Assembly: GCA_964035015.1 (NCBI GenBank)
Contig: OZ036000.1
Location: 5,974,209 to 6,038,208 of the forward strand
Length of the DNA: 64,000 nucleotides
Reading direction: 5' to 3'
Origin: Corallium rubrum
Taxonomy: Eukaryota > Cnidaria > Anthozoa > Scleralcyonacea > Coralliidae
Each line of letters starts with the position of its first letter. Within the stretch, counting starts at the first letter, position 1. The position numbers and the translations under genes were made by a program. The notes beneath the pieces were generated by a model. It did no database searches, was not told the DNA's origin, and was given only the letters and a program-made list of their open reading frames with translations. This document shows, in pieces, positions 12,045 to 22,989 of the stretch.

Positions 12045-13067
12045 TCGTTCGTTCGTTCGTTCGTTCGTTCGTTCGTTCGTTCGTTCGTTCGTTCGTTCGT
12101 TCGTTCGTTCGTTCGTTCGTTCGTTCGTTCGTTCGTAATCAATAGTTATATTCGTGACCGCAAGAGCGACACCAATTGACCTTTCGATTGCCAAGATAGG
12201 TTCTGAATAGTCGAAACTCCTCTCCCAGAACCAGTACTGTTATCGCGACATCATCTCTAAGAGGGTTGCTTACCAAGGTTAAAGACACCCCCCGTCGTCG
12301 GATGCCAAAAATTCCCACCGGTATTTCATAGTATCGAGGGTAAATCCAATCACGGAAATCACCGAGACCCAACGGCTGGAATCTGAGCCTAGGAAATCCT
12401 TCGAACTTTAAGATTTCGCTTTGCCTTTGGAGGCATGTGCATGTATAGAGTGCTTCTAGTTAACACTGGCCTTTATCCTCCAGTTTACTCCTGTAGGAAC
12501 ACTGGATCAATGAAGGATGGCCCCTACTGGACCTCCAGGGACGACTGTTTATTAATAGATATGACTAGTAGGATTATTCAGTATAAATACAGTTAGTTCT
12601 GTTTATTCTAGTTTCCTCCGGTAGTATAAACACTGGACCAATGAAAAATGGTCCTTACCGTGGACCTCGAGGGGGGGTGGGGGGGGGGGGGGGGTGTAGT
12701 TTAATAGATGACTAATACAGTGATAGGGTTATCTCGTATAGATGTGACGTAAGCGATCATGTAAAAATGTTTTGAAGGCATGCGGACGAAACTACAATAA
12801 TCCTTATTGGGCAAAAATTTATGAAATGTATACATCCGAGATAATCAAACCCGATAGAGAAAATAGTACTTGTACATTATTCCTTTTACGTTTGGAGAAA
12901 GACAACTAAAATTGATACTTAAGTGCAAGTTTCCCTTTTGGTTAACGTCAGATGATTTTATTCACCTCTGAGACGTTGATTAGTATATTTCCTAGTCGTT
13001 TTTCGGCAAGAACAAGCAATTGTTATAGACATACACTGAGTTAGGACTGTGTGGTCACTGGCGGTAT

Positions 13068-13130
<63 letters not shown>

Positions 13131-16100
13131 CTATATATTGGACCGTCAATACTACGAGACTCCAAGCCTTAGTCCTCCTCCCCCACACTACGGCTATTTC
13201 CGCTGCCACTCGAAAGTACTTATATGGCTAAAAGGCAGTTAACACACAATAAAATTTTCAAGCTTTTGTTTAAAATGGACGTTTTACGACATCGACAAAA
13301 AAATAATAACGAAGCCGAAACCAGGAATGGGTTAAATACACCCCCTGCAATAAATATTAAACCCCTATATATTGAAGGGCTCAAGAAAGCTCAAGAAGCC
13401 TCTGTGGAGGAGAGATGATTAAATACATGATCAGGAAGTCGAACAGAGAGCGCTAGTCATGATCTTTGACATGAACAAATACGCTGTCTGGGTTTTATAA
13501 TCCAACGTGTCATATCCAGAAGAGAAATGTCAGCACTGGAATAGACAGGGGGCTAATTATTTAATTAGAAGATATCAGCGCGAGTCAACCAATGCACGCA
13601 GTTTAGTTTCGAAACTTCGTTGCTAAGCAACTTAGCATGTTCTTTCGAAACCCTTAAACACCCAGTACTTTTAAAGTGCCTATGAAGCGAAAATTATTAT
13701 TGTCTTAAATGAAAGAACTCTCAAAACGACAAAGTAACATCTTTTGCAGATATTCGTTTCCGTGCCTGCAAATTAAACACTTTGACGTCACACGTGTATG
13801 AGTTATCAGAGAAGGTTCGGTATCTTTGTATGTCTAATGCTGTATGCGAAATAGACGAACAGGATCGGCTTCGAAGTGATTTCGTTTGATAATAGCAAAG
13901 ATATAGAACTTTCTCCGATAACTCATTATACACATGTGATGTCAAAGTGTTTAATTTGCATATCAAAGAAACTGAAATATCTCAACAACGAAGCACGGAA
14001 ACGAAGATCTGCAAAAGATGTTACATTGTAGTTTTAAGAGTTCTTTCATTCAAGACAATAATAATTTTCGCTTTATAGGCACTTTAAAGACAAAGGCGAG
14101 AGAGATAATATAGCTAGATTAAAGAGGGGTTGTTTTTTTTCACACATACAGTATATATACGAACGTGGGAACTGCATGCAACTCGCCTAGAATGTAACGC
14201 GATAGATGCTTGCACAGATAAGAAAATTGAGTGTTTCCATGCAAGCGAGATTCGAGCCCACAACATCTGATCGCCTACATGCAACCATTAAGCTACTGTA
14301 AGTTGCATGTCGATGCATGACATTATTTAGCATATACCTCGCAGGTGAATAGTGCTTTTCACGCAATCTGATTGGTTCCTCTAGCTCGGGATATCCTGCA
14401 CTATTCACCTGCGGGCAAAACAAAATGGCGGCCAGTTTTGCTTTGTTTACCGACGCAGGAGATTTTGTTGACAAACAAGGCTGATGTAGTAGAATAACGA
14501 GAAAAGTCAACAAAATTAAGTAGAAGAGTGTCACAGGTATGTTTCTTGTATTAAAAAACTGTTTTGTCGACAAATATCGAGTACGCCAAGTGTCCAAGTT
14601 GCTAGCGGCCGTGTCTTGTATAAAATACTGAAAAATATAAATTAAGAATGTTAAACTTGTTATTTCATTTATGAGGTATATGCTAAAACAATTATTCACC
14701 TCAGTGTCGGTGAATAGTGTGGATATTCACTATTCACCTCCACTTCGGTGAATAATTGTTAAATACTGTTATATGATATATGTTAATGTCGTAATCCATG
14801 GAGTAAGAGAAGAGATAGACCGCGATACGCTAACTCAGATGAGACTGAATTGAGTGTTTCTTAAGCGGGACTTGAACGGCAACTCACAACCTTCTGACTG
14901 CGCATGCCGATGAGACACTCTAACCACTGAGCTATATACTGGGGTCTCAAGATATAGTTTGAACGTACACGCGTAAAAATCTCGCAAGTTGTTACAGCAT
15001 TGTTGCCTGAACAATGCTGTAACAACTTGCAACAATGCTGTAACAACTTGTTGACATATGTGAACAACATTAATAAATGAACATTGTTCATCATTATTTC
15101 AACAAGTTGTTACTGCTTGATGAAACAACCGTTGTTCACGCATGTTGTAACAACCGAAGAACGTATTGATACATCAACCATGTTCACCATTGTTGTTCAT
15201 CGTTGTTATTTCGTCATGCTGTTACAACATGTTGTATCATGTGCGAACAACGTTGTTGGCTATAAAAAATGTGCTGTTGGAACAACTTGTTCATGACTGT
15301 TGATTTATCCGTGAACAAGTTGTTCGAACCATAAGTGAACAACTTGTTGACAACTTGTTCACGGCGAGCAACACAGCATTGTTCACGCCTGTTGACAACC
15401 GTGAACAAGTTGTGCGTTTTTACGCGTGTAGATGGAGTTCAATGTGTAACATTATATACTGCTATTACTGTACGCGGACAATTATACTTGAAAGATCTTT
15501 TTTATGATTCAATTTGTTGTTTTCCAGATGCAGAATACCCAAGTCCAATGGAAACATCGTCTCCAGACTCCGACACGTCTCAAGCTTTCTTCCCATCAGA
15601 CTTCTCTCAGCAAAGCAGTCCTTCACCTTGTGAGTCGCCGATTTCCATATTCCCTCCATTACGACTGGACAGCGTATTCACATGTCCCCCATCACCAGTA
15701 TCACTCTCCCCAACATCTCCTCCAACCACGCCCTTTCTACCATCCTCACCAATTCCCCAGCAAGCAGGCAATGCTATCCAAACGGCATACACACCACCTC
15801 CGACAACTGCCGAAACGGCCAAAGTAAATTTTATCGACCTTAAAGATTTGTACGAGAAGACCCAAGTGCGTCGTGGTGGTACGTCTGAACAACGTCTGGT
15901 AGATTGTCGCGTACACATGTTCGCAAACTACACTGGTACTACTGCACTTTATGATATCGAAGTTGACGTGCAACGGTATCCAGAAACTGACAAGTTAGAA
16001 GAAATAATGCAATTTCCTGTCACGGTGGAGAAGACTCTTCCCAACACCGTATGTAACTCGATACTTTATTTAGCATGTTTTTATTGAGAATGGTTAGCGG

Positions 16101-17151
16101 GCTTGACAAGTTACTTGAGTACTTGAACTGAAATGTAACACCCTATAAAATACGCAAAGAAAATAAATATTAATCCTTTGATTAATATCTTACGAAATAT
16201 TTTTACGAGCAAAGAAATATTTTACGTGGTTTTCCACAAAACTTAAAAAAAATTATTTTTTTCCGAAACCCAGATTTAATTAGAAGCTAGGTTACATACA
16301 CAACAAAGGACTTAAGACGACAGAACCTGAATCTATATTGAGTAAAACGCGAATTTTTTGTTCTCTCTTTTGCTTCTTAAAACCTCAATCGAACACCGAC
16401 GGGTGTTGGATATAGCTTCTCAAACAAACTTATATTTTAAAAGAAGATAGACTCCTAAAGTTTGCTAAATTTAATCATAATCCTTCCTCCGATTTCTAAA
16501 TATGGCTTAAATGTTGTTTTTTTAGATTTTTCTCATGCATTATTAATAATTATTAGTAACAAGAATCTAAATACTCCATTCATTGCTTCTCCAATTCGAC
16601 AGTTTTTTTAAATGTATTGATATCTACTTGTATACATACATAAATGTACTAATAATTCGGCTTTCCAGCAAAGCAGTTCTTCTAAACTGAAAATTACAAA
16701 TTTTAAATATTTTTTTTTCATTTACAGTATTTGTTTATTTCCAGAATTTATCTTTTTACAGTATATATTTACTTGTTTACTTATTTATTTACTTATTTAT
16801 TTATTCGCTTATTTATTTATTTATTTATTTAAAAGTATAAGTATACGCAAATATATTATGTACACAATCAGACAGCGTTACGTGCGACATACAAAAACAT
16901 CACTAATTTTTTTGTCATTATTTTTTTAGCAATATTTCTCAATTAACTTGGATGCAGTGTACCTGACAGCCTTGGGGAAGAAATTCTACCAACTAAGCAC
17001 CACAGATCGGTTCAAGAAAAACCGCTTCATAATTAGCGTCACATTGACGTTTGCGGACGACAGCAGAGCGAGGTTCAAAAGTGAACCATTCCTAATTAGA
17101 AGTAGGAAGCAGTCGCCGAACCCAAGAAAACCGAGGTCGTATAGCCAATAA
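10658..17151 (+). CDS. Transcription-factor-like protein, 297 aa, family not recognised
   Basis: Three exons: 10,658-10,808, 15,528-16,048 and 16,930-17,151 (stop TAA 17,149-17,151). Donors GTGAGT and GTATGT and acceptors TTTTCCAG and TTTTTTTAG are consensus, and the phases (1, then 0) match exactly, giving 297 residues. Residues 1-60 are acidic and hydrophobic (TEDDELFLFETF, DSDESDIPLSEFF), like an activation domain. Residues 55-140 are Ser/Pro-rich. Residues 143-285 look like a beta-sandwich with a basic end (FKSEPFLIRSRK, then PNPRKPRS), reminiscent of p53/Rel/CudA-type DNA-binding folds. That resemblance is an impression only; the family is unknown to me. The start is the first ATG in frame with the acidic segment; an upstream in-frame ATG at 10,613 is possible. 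AATAAA signals overlap and follow the stop. More exons could hide in the 4.7 kb first intron. Confidence 0.82.
11246..11331 (-). pseudogene. 5S rRNA-derived fragment
   Basis: TATTCCCAGACGGTCACCCA followed by TCCAAGTAATAACCCGG and CGGGCTTAACTT is the reverse complement of the 3' two thirds of animal 5S rRNA (the region with box C and the conserved TTGGATGG). The 5' third is missing or scrambled after GGTGAGAGGCAGC. It is either a degenerate 5S pseudogene or the head of a 5S-derived SINE (SINE3 type). It sits inside the first intron of the TF-like gene. Confidence 0.75.
11362..11470. repeat. CGTC-hairpin dispersed repeat, degenerate copy
   Basis: GGCTACCACTAGACGATTTT followed by ACTTGTCAACGAGAGAACC and, later, AATGGGTTAA matches the family best seen at 22,619-22,735. 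Copies in both orientations share the core GACGAGTAAAATCGTCTGGC. Confidence 0.5.
11988..12136. repeat. (TTCG)n microsatellite
   Basis: About 37 TTCG units with a TCGC interruption near 12,010, preceded by a (GT)n run. It is a CpG-dense stretch inside an AT-rich intron. All frames through it are open by repetition only (VRSF / RTNE repeats). Confidence 0.98.
12473..12700. repeat. Dispersed repeat, two tandem copies
   Basis: CTCCAGTTTACTCCTGTAGG...ACTGGATCAATGAAGGATGG...TGGACCTCC (12,479 onward) is repeated as AGTTTCCTCCGGTAGTATAA...CACTGGACCAATGAA...TGGACCTCG (12,610 onward), ending in a G-rich run at 12,670-12,694. A third copy is at 50,985-51,110. The family is not recognised. Confidence 0.65.
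13069..13128. repeat. (AT)n microsatellite
   Basis: Short CATA leader and then about 50 bp of AT. Confidence 0.98.
13675..14083. mobile_element. TTAA-site MITE, copy 1
   Basis: AGTGCCTATGAAGCGAAAAT at the left and its inverse ATTTTCGCTTTATAGGCACT at the right are flanked by TTAA on both sides (13,671-13,674, 14,084-14,087), the target site of piggyBac-type elements. The inverted repeat is long: internal landmarks such as ACATCTTTTGCAG, GTTTCCGTGC and the 'GATATAGAACTTTCTCCGAT' block are also mirrored. It is non-coding. Related copies are at 21,172-21,629 and 30,242-30,716. Confidence 0.8.
14205..14315 (-). mobile_element. tRNA-like SINE, minus strand
   Basis: Reverse complement gives AGCTTAATGGTTGCATGTAG (A-box-like) and GGGCTCGAATCTC (B-box-like) at tRNA spacing. 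There is no CCA-competent acceptor stem, so it is not a tRNA gene. Confidence 0.5.
14339..14763. mobile_element. Inverted repeats with ATTCACC ends
   Basis: CGCAGGTGAATAGTGC (14,341) and GCACTATTCACCTGCG (14,398) face each other. AACAATTATTCACC and GGTGAATAATTGTT (14,687-14,763) bound a second, tighter palindrome with internal CGGTGAATAGTG and CACTATTCACC. One diverged fold-back element or two adjacent ones would explain this. Confidence 0.55.
14845..14950 (-). mobile_element. tRNA-like SINE, minus strand
   Basis: Reverse complement shows TAGCTCAGTGGTTAGAGTGT (typical A box) and GCCGTTCAAGTCCCGC (B box). The tRNA-like part is well kept, but the arms do not close into a credible tRNA. It lies next to the fold-back element at 14,966. 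Confidence 0.65.
14966..15430. mobile_element. Fold-back element of ACAACTTGTT repeats
   Basis: TACACGCGTAAAAA and TTTTTACGCGTGTA are the ends. Between them lie many copies of ACAACTTGTT, GAACAATG and TTGTTCAC in both orientations. It ends 97 bp before the acceptor of exon 2 of the TF-like gene, so its hairpins lie inside the terminal part of intron 1. A very degenerate relative may be at 23,625-23,820. Confidence 0.75.
16196..16246 (+). mobile_element. Penelope-like terminus fragment
   Basis: GCAAAGAAATATTTTACGTG followed by GTTTTCCACAAAACTTA matches the outer end of the Penelope-like element at 26.7-27.4 kb. A short orphan piece in intron 2 of the TF-like gene. Confidence 0.65.
16765..16832. 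repeat. (TTTA)n-like low-complexity tract
   Basis: Degenerate TTTA units inside intron 2 of the TF-like gene. Confidence 0.85.
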
Positions 17152-17228
17152 AGAAATAAATCAATTAATGCAGGAGAATTGAAATCACAGTCGTTGACAC
17201 AGATACATGGGTCCATGCAACTGTGGAA

Positions 17229-17465
17229 TAAACTTTCCTAGAATATAGAACACATTTTCTTAAAATAGAACACTTTCCTAGAATAGAACACACTTTCCTA
17301 GAATAGAACACACTTTCCTAGAATAGAACACGGGCTTTTCTAGAATAGAACACACCTTTGGAGAACCGGAACACGCTTTCCTAGAAAAGAACACTCTTCT
17401 AGAACAAAACACGCTTTTCTAGAATATATACCTTCCTAGAACATATAACACACTTTCCGAAAAGT
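17229..17465. repeat. Minisatellite, about 20-bp unit
   Basis: ACTTTCCTAGAATAGAACAC is repeated about ten times with drift (17,260-17,330 best). It begins about 80 bp after the stop of the TF-like gene, so it could lie in the 3' UTR or just beyond the poly(A) site. Confidence 0.85.
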
Positions 17466-17850
17466 ACGGAAGTACTTTTTTGAACCTATAGTTATCACTG
17501 TTCGTCAATAAGTGTGTGAGCTGGGCAAAAACTAAAAGTTAGGTTATGCATGGTATTTAGTTTATAGTTCTATTTATATAGGGTTTGTTACAACGTTTTC
17601 GCTCTTTGCTTACTAGCCGTCTCCATATAGTGTTTATTTATATATATATATATATATATATTTACTTTATAATATTTGTTAAACATATATAAGATCTATC
17701 TATATGTCCTTGTATTTTGTAGCCTATGTACTATCCATGTACAGCATAAGGTATTTTATTGCCAGGTCTATTTTCTATTGTATGCCGTAAAGTTTGTAAA
17801 CACATGTTTGTAAGTATCTTTAAAAACTTAAAAACTATCACCAGATAAAT
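17466..17850. other. No gene seen; short (TA)n at 17,638-17,660
   Basis: AT-rich non-coding sequence between the minisatellite and the next transposon. Apart from the TA run I see no structure. Confidence 0.6.
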
Positions 17851-18865
17851 AGACCATGGGCCGACCTCAAGAAATGTGATTTTTTGATGCGCACATCGCG
17901 GAACCAAAAAATGTTTTCACAAACATGTAGTAAACATATAACAAATGAAAAATATCGGGTGTGTCAATCTGGAAACTTGCACATTAAGTGGAAATTCGAC
18001 GAACCTTCTCGACTAAATTTGTCAATTGTAAACTGAAACCGAAACCATGTTATTAATAAGTAGCCAATCAGCATCGTTGTTACTAAATCACGAGCCAATC
18101 ACGCGGCCTTGTAGAAGATCATCCACTTTCAGTCCTTCAGTAAACAGTGGCGGCTGACGATACAGGTCAGTCAGCCAAGAACTGTGTTATGCCGTCGTAA
18201 ATAATGCAAAAGGTAAATTGAGTTCATTTACATATTTGTCGTGGTGTAAGTTTATTTTATTTGCGGCAAAATGGAAAAGATTTTCGTGTATAGAGGGCGA
18301 AAGAGCTCGGGAATCGGGGTCGAATATGAAGTTGATCTTGGACTCCACGTGCGATTTATATTCGCAATTTATATTCGCAAACATCGAGTTCTGAGGAGAG
18401 ACAAGTTCCATCGCAATGTTACACCAGATTCTGTAATATACAGATGCATAAACGGGAAGAAGACCGACAAACTAAAAGAGACGAGCTAACCAAAGCAGGT
18501 ATGGATAAACTAAGAATTATTGTATTCAACAACAGATCAATGATTGTATTGAATTGAATGTGTTTATTAAAAAATTCAAGTTGTTATCGTGTTAGAAATA
18601 AATGTCCCATGGGAATCTTACAGTAATACAGAAATTTGTTTTTCTATTTAGCATAATATAATTGTGTTGTTTGAGAGACTTGTATGCTTGAGACCATAGA
18701 AATCGACCGGCAACATTCTTGCATTTACTCTATAAACCATGAACCGATTCCAATATTGACAAATGTCGATGAAAGTTTTGTTGCGCTGTAATATATATTT
18801 TCGTTGAACTAGGAGAACATATTTATTTGTTGTTGTTTGATTCTCATTTTCGTTTGATTAATTTG

Positions 18866-18868
<3 letters not shown>

Positions 18869-18934
<66 letters not shown>
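18869..18934. repeat. (TA)n microsatellite
   Basis: About 65 bp TA run inside the 3.2 kb transposon. Confidence 0.98.
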
Positions 18935-18936
<2 letters not shown>

Positions 18937-19271
18937 AACCCAGTCTACCATTTAGCCAGATTATTTTATTTATTTATTTCTCATACTGAGGTACTAGGGC
19001 AATGTCCAAAGACCACAGATTGTCCTTGCTTAATATAAATTACTTTATTATTATTATTTTTCATTAGAACTTCGTGTAGATCTATATTGGTATAAAATTG
19101 TTTAATGGCAAGGGTTAGCATGTGCCATACATTTAGCTACAAAAAAATGAATATTTCATTGTTCTTGCATGCATACTATTGATTCCCCGTTCTCTCTAAC
19201 TATAATAGTGAAGTGCCCAGATGACATCAAATTTATGTTTGTATGTTTTGTGTTTGTTTCTTGTCATACAG

Positions 19272-19426
19272 GAAGCCGGACAAGTGCATGTACTGTAAGT
19301 GTGTTAAGGACAATTTGCCTTGCACAGCATTGTGTAAGTGCCAGGGGATGCAGAAACAATAAAGAAGAACCCACTGGTGAAGTTGAAGATGGTGAAAATA
19401 TCAACGAAGATTATTTTGATTATTAA
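19272..19426 (+). pseudogene. CXC (cysteine-rich) C-terminal exon of a transposon protein, frameshifted
   Basis: After an acceptor (TTGTCATACAG) the first frame reads KPDKCMYCKCVKDN, then CTALCKCQG, a CxxCxC...CxxxCxC zinc-binding pattern like the tesmin/TSO1-type CXC tails often found on transposon-encoded proteins. At about 19,349 the sense moves to the next frame (CRNNKEEPTGEVEDG...), ending in an acidic tail and TAA. One extra base explains the break. The upstream coding region is not recognisable, so this is a decayed last exon. Confidence 0.6.
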
Positions 19427-21171
19427 GATACATTTGTACATGTGCTGTATATCATCAAGAGAGTTTAGTAATAATAATAGAAAAAATATTGTGTAGTATG
19501 TAAATATTTGTAAAATAATGTCTTTAGGAACTATTCTGTATTTATGCTTTAGAGAGGCTGATTTTTTAAAAATAATTTTTACAGGCAGAGGCAGTGACCA
19601 ACTAAAAAAAATTGGCTTAAGAAAATGATCTATTTATGTATTTTATGGGGTTTTTTAATGATGCCAAATACACCTACCCTTCAATGAAATTTCATTATAT
19701 GTTTAGATTATTACTTGTACAGCTGAAAAATCAATGAGCTAACAAACCTTTCATGCAAAAATATACTGCAAATAACTCAGAATTTTGTTTTGTTGTTTCA
19801 ACTTGGTAATTTACTGTATTCACCAAAATAATACAGTAGCTCTTCGTGCTTTAGCAGTACCGATAAATTAATTAAGATATAGAAAATAGCCTGAATGCAA
19901 ACACAAGAATGAATTGGGAGTATTCAAAACTTTATATGAACCCAAGCTGTGGGTGAGAGTTTACATGAGTACTCTCAAATTCTCCAAAACTTGCTCGAGT
20001 GATTGCATCAGACTATAATACTGTACATGTAAACACAGGCATCCATTGTCTATTTTTTATGAAATAAGACTAAGAAATGTGCTTGACATCACAATCGTGT
20101 TTGCATAGCCTGGTATAAACACAGAAATTGGCCAATCACAGTGTGTGAAAGACATGACCTATTTTATAAATGTTCATAATCGTTCAACCATGGTTCAACA
20201 TAGCTATATGTTATAATATTTTTTTTTGTACATCAGGAGGGCAAGGGCCAAAGGGACTGCAGTTTTAAAAGTTTTGTGAGAGGGATGTTCTTTTTGTAAT
20301 AAAGGGGTTCAAAACATCTTATTTTATACAGTGAATATTGCCTGCAGCACTGTAGAAATTTTATATTTATTGTACTTTTGATATATTTTATTGCTGGAAT
20401 TTTCATTACAAGAAAACCATTGGTCTTTACTGAAAGTGTACAGGTTACAATAATATCAACATTTATTGTTTTATTTAATGTTTGAACAAGCAAAACCACT
20501 AACAAATAGCAGCCATCTTTTGTGGTAAACACTTCCAGCATGGATAACAAATTTCGCCACTGTGCAACTGAATTTTGCAATATAAAGAGCTTCAAACTCA
20601 ATTGTTACGTAGTAAATAATCAACAAATAATACCAGTCACAAACTACAAAAAAAGCAAAACATTTTACCTTGAAAGTTTACTTCCGGTTTCTATCTCATT
20701 TGCAGTATCCTGAACCTCAATTTTCATCTATCGGTTCCTACTGTCCAAGTAAAACTACAAAACTTTGACGCTTTATCATTATATATCTTATGTTTATCGT
20801 TTTATCATTCATAAATACCTGAAGAAAGTTATATCTCAACGAAACAACTCCACAGAAATTCTCAAAGGATCAAATCCCCTATACATCCAAGATGGCCGCC
20901 GACCATCGTGAAGCCGGCTACATGTTTAACAAATTTATGACAAAATGTGCAAGTTTCTGACTTGACACACATTAAAAATATAATCAGCACTACATTACCC
21001 ACTTATGGTGAAAAAATCATTTGGTTCCCCGATGTGCGCATACCGTGACTATTTCGGAAGGGCTTTTGGACAGTCGGCCCATGGTCTAAAAATAAAGTTT
21101 GTTTATTTTAACTTATATTTGTTATCCCTTTCCCTTTGTCATTCTTCTTTAAAACTACGTAAGAATCTTAT

Positions 21172-21629
21172 TTATTGCCTATGAAACTAAACTTTACTTC
21201 AGTTTTCTACGACTGTATTTGGAAGAACATATAAGAAAATGAAAAATGGCTTTTACATGCCCCCATTCTTGAGTTATCGGCTATGCAATTTGAGCAAGGA
21301 TGTCACACTTTGTTTGTGGAAAATAACGGAAAATCAGTCATATATTTGGATTGGTTTGACTAAATCAAACGTTGAAAATTTTCCTTGGGGTATATGGTCG
21401 GTTGCATCTGCAATGTGTGGTTTCGTGTAGTTAAACCAATCCAAATTTTATGACTATTTTTTCCATTTTTTCCCACATACGTGTGGCGTCATTGTTCAGA
21501 TTGCATAACCAATAACTCAAAGAAGGGATAAGATTTGAAAGGCATGTAAAAGCCATTTTTCATTTATCTTAGATGTTCTTCCAAATACAATCTTAAAAAA
21601 CTGAAGTGAAATTTCGTTTCATAGGCACT
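21172..21629. mobile_element. TTAA-site MITE, copy 2
   Basis: Right end CATAGGCACT followed by TTAA. The left end has lost its outermost bases (TTATTGCCTATGAAAC). The inverted arms share CTTCAGTTTT, GGAAGAACAT and CATGCCCCC/GGCATGTAAAAGCC-type blocks. A 63-codon open frame inside is an accident of the arm sequence. Confidence 0.65.
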
Positions 21630-21639
21630 TTAAGAAATT

Positions 21640-22610
21640 TTCTTAAAATATGTCAAAATTTTCATTTGAGAATAACAAGAAAATTCTTTTAAAAAATTTT
21701 CTTAAAATTCTTCTAAAAACGTCAGTTTGAGAAAAAAGTCTTGAAATGAGAAAAACATATCAAGGGAGTTGTATCTCTGGGAAAATCGTCTCACGAAGCG
21801 CACTTAAACTATTCAAAACAGCATGCAGTCAGTTTCCAGGTCAGTTTGTTGTTTATTTGGTAACATAATATAATGCAGTAGTTTCATCTTTGGATGATAC
21901 AGTTAAATATCAAACACATATATACATGCATGTTTTCGTAGACAGGCAACGTTTCCACCAACATATTTTGCGTAAACAGAAACGTAATCAGTCAACCTGA
22001 GATATGTTCGCAGGCAAGATTTAGCCGCAAGTTAAAGCTCTGTTGTAGATACATCTTTATTAAGAACAAAGGAAACCGACTCAATTAGCAAATAAGTGAC
22101 AAGTGTAAATAATTGCCCTTTAAACGAATTTCTGCCTGACTTATGATATTTCAATCAATGAATCAACTCATCCGTTTTCCCTTCTCGCCTGTCGACGAAA
22201 GGACCAGTAGTAAATGACATTGTTCACGTCCACCTGTACTTCACGCTGTCAATTATTCATGAAAGTAGTCAAATTTTTTCTAACCGTTTCACATCAAGCT
22301 TTTCCCAACTGATCCTTTGTTTAATTGATACAAAAAGGTTTGTATATAATAAGTAGTATTTTATTTAACACATGCAATATAATATGTGCATGGTATAAAA
22401 ATGAATGGAGTACCACAGCTATGAATATAAGCGTTTTATACCCTTTATGCAGTTATGCACTACAATTAAATTTCTACTTACGGACTCCTCTCGTAAGCGG
22501 ACACAATACTTAAGTCCAAGCTTAATCAAGCTGCTATTAAATCAGTATCTTAATGCCTTCTCTTAACTCTTCATACGCGGCATGTACTACTTTCAAGCCT
22601 TGTGTGTCTT
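21640..22610. other. No gene seen
   Basis: AT-rich sequence with scattered stops in all frames. AAATTTTCTTAAAAT-type runs occur at 21,640-21,710. No recognised repeat or conserved coding segment. Confidence 0.5.
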
Positions 22611-22618
22611 ATTGTGAC

Positions 22619-22735
22619 TAGCGCCAGGCGATTTTACTCGCCACATAAACAGAGTCCACCGACTGGGAAGGGTTAACCCCTTGGTGACTGGGAGCTCTCC
22701 CTTGACAAGTAAAATCGTCCGGCGTTAGCCAGAGT
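22619..22735. repeat. CGTC-hairpin dispersed repeat, palindromic copy
   Basis: TAGCGCCAGGCGATTTTACT is mirrored by AAGTAAAATCGTCCGGCGTTAGCC with AAGGGTTAACCCCTTGG in the middle. It is the most complete member of a family present about ten times in this window. Confidence 0.75.
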
Positions 22736-22837
22736 AAAATACTAAAGTCTGCATCAGTTGCAGAAGACCGCCTCAGTCAAGAATGAACTAAGTTGCACAA
22801 GTATCTCTTAATTAAACTTTTCTAGGCAGTACATGAC

Positions 22838-22980
22838 TTTCAAGTCTTATGTATTTTACTTTGGCTAACGCCAGACGATTTTACTCGTCACTGATGAGAG
22901 ACAATCCGCTAACCAAAAAGCGGATACCATTTCCCGGTTGAAGGTTTCCTTTTATATATACGGGAGAGTCGACTGAAGGC
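22838..22980. repeat. CGTC-hairpin dispersed repeat
   Basis: TTGGCTAACGCCAGACGATT followed by TTACTCGTCAC, then TCCGCTAACCAAAAAGCGGA, another small hairpin. Confidence 0.65.
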
Positions 22981-22989
22981 ATGTACACA

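Larger units (their letters stand above)
17851..21087. mobile_element. DNA transposon, 3.2 kb, with about 160-bp inverted repeats
   Basis: AGACCATGGGCCGAC at the left is inverted as GTCGGCCCATGGTCT at the right. The repeat continues inward through TGCGCACATCG and GTGTGTCAA..CTTGCACA, which reappear inverted at 20,960-21,040. T and A flank the ends, so TA may be the target. A GC-richer promoter-like zone lies near each end (about 18,140-18,180; 20,885-20,930 with AAGATGGCCGCC). Inside are a small exon-like segment (18,444-18,498, TATACAG acceptor and GTATGG donor) and a CXC-type coding remnant at 19,272-19,426. A plus-strand ATG at 20,540 begins MDNKFRHCATEFCN, faintly THAP-like. The superfamily is not assigned. 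Confidence 0.75.

Noticed and set aside
11810..12194. Overlapping frames rich in Arg-Thr-Asn-Glu or Val-Arg-Ser-Phe repeats
   Set aside because: Direct translation of the (TTCG)n microsatellite in several frames and both strands.
15465..15973. Antisense and alternative frames over exon 2 of the TF-like gene
   Set aside because: Shadows of the real plus-strand exon, which alone has matching splice sites.
21239..21430. 63-codon frame (MKNGFYMPPFLSY...)
   Set aside because: Lies inside the inverted arms of a TTAA MITE; no coding relatives visible.
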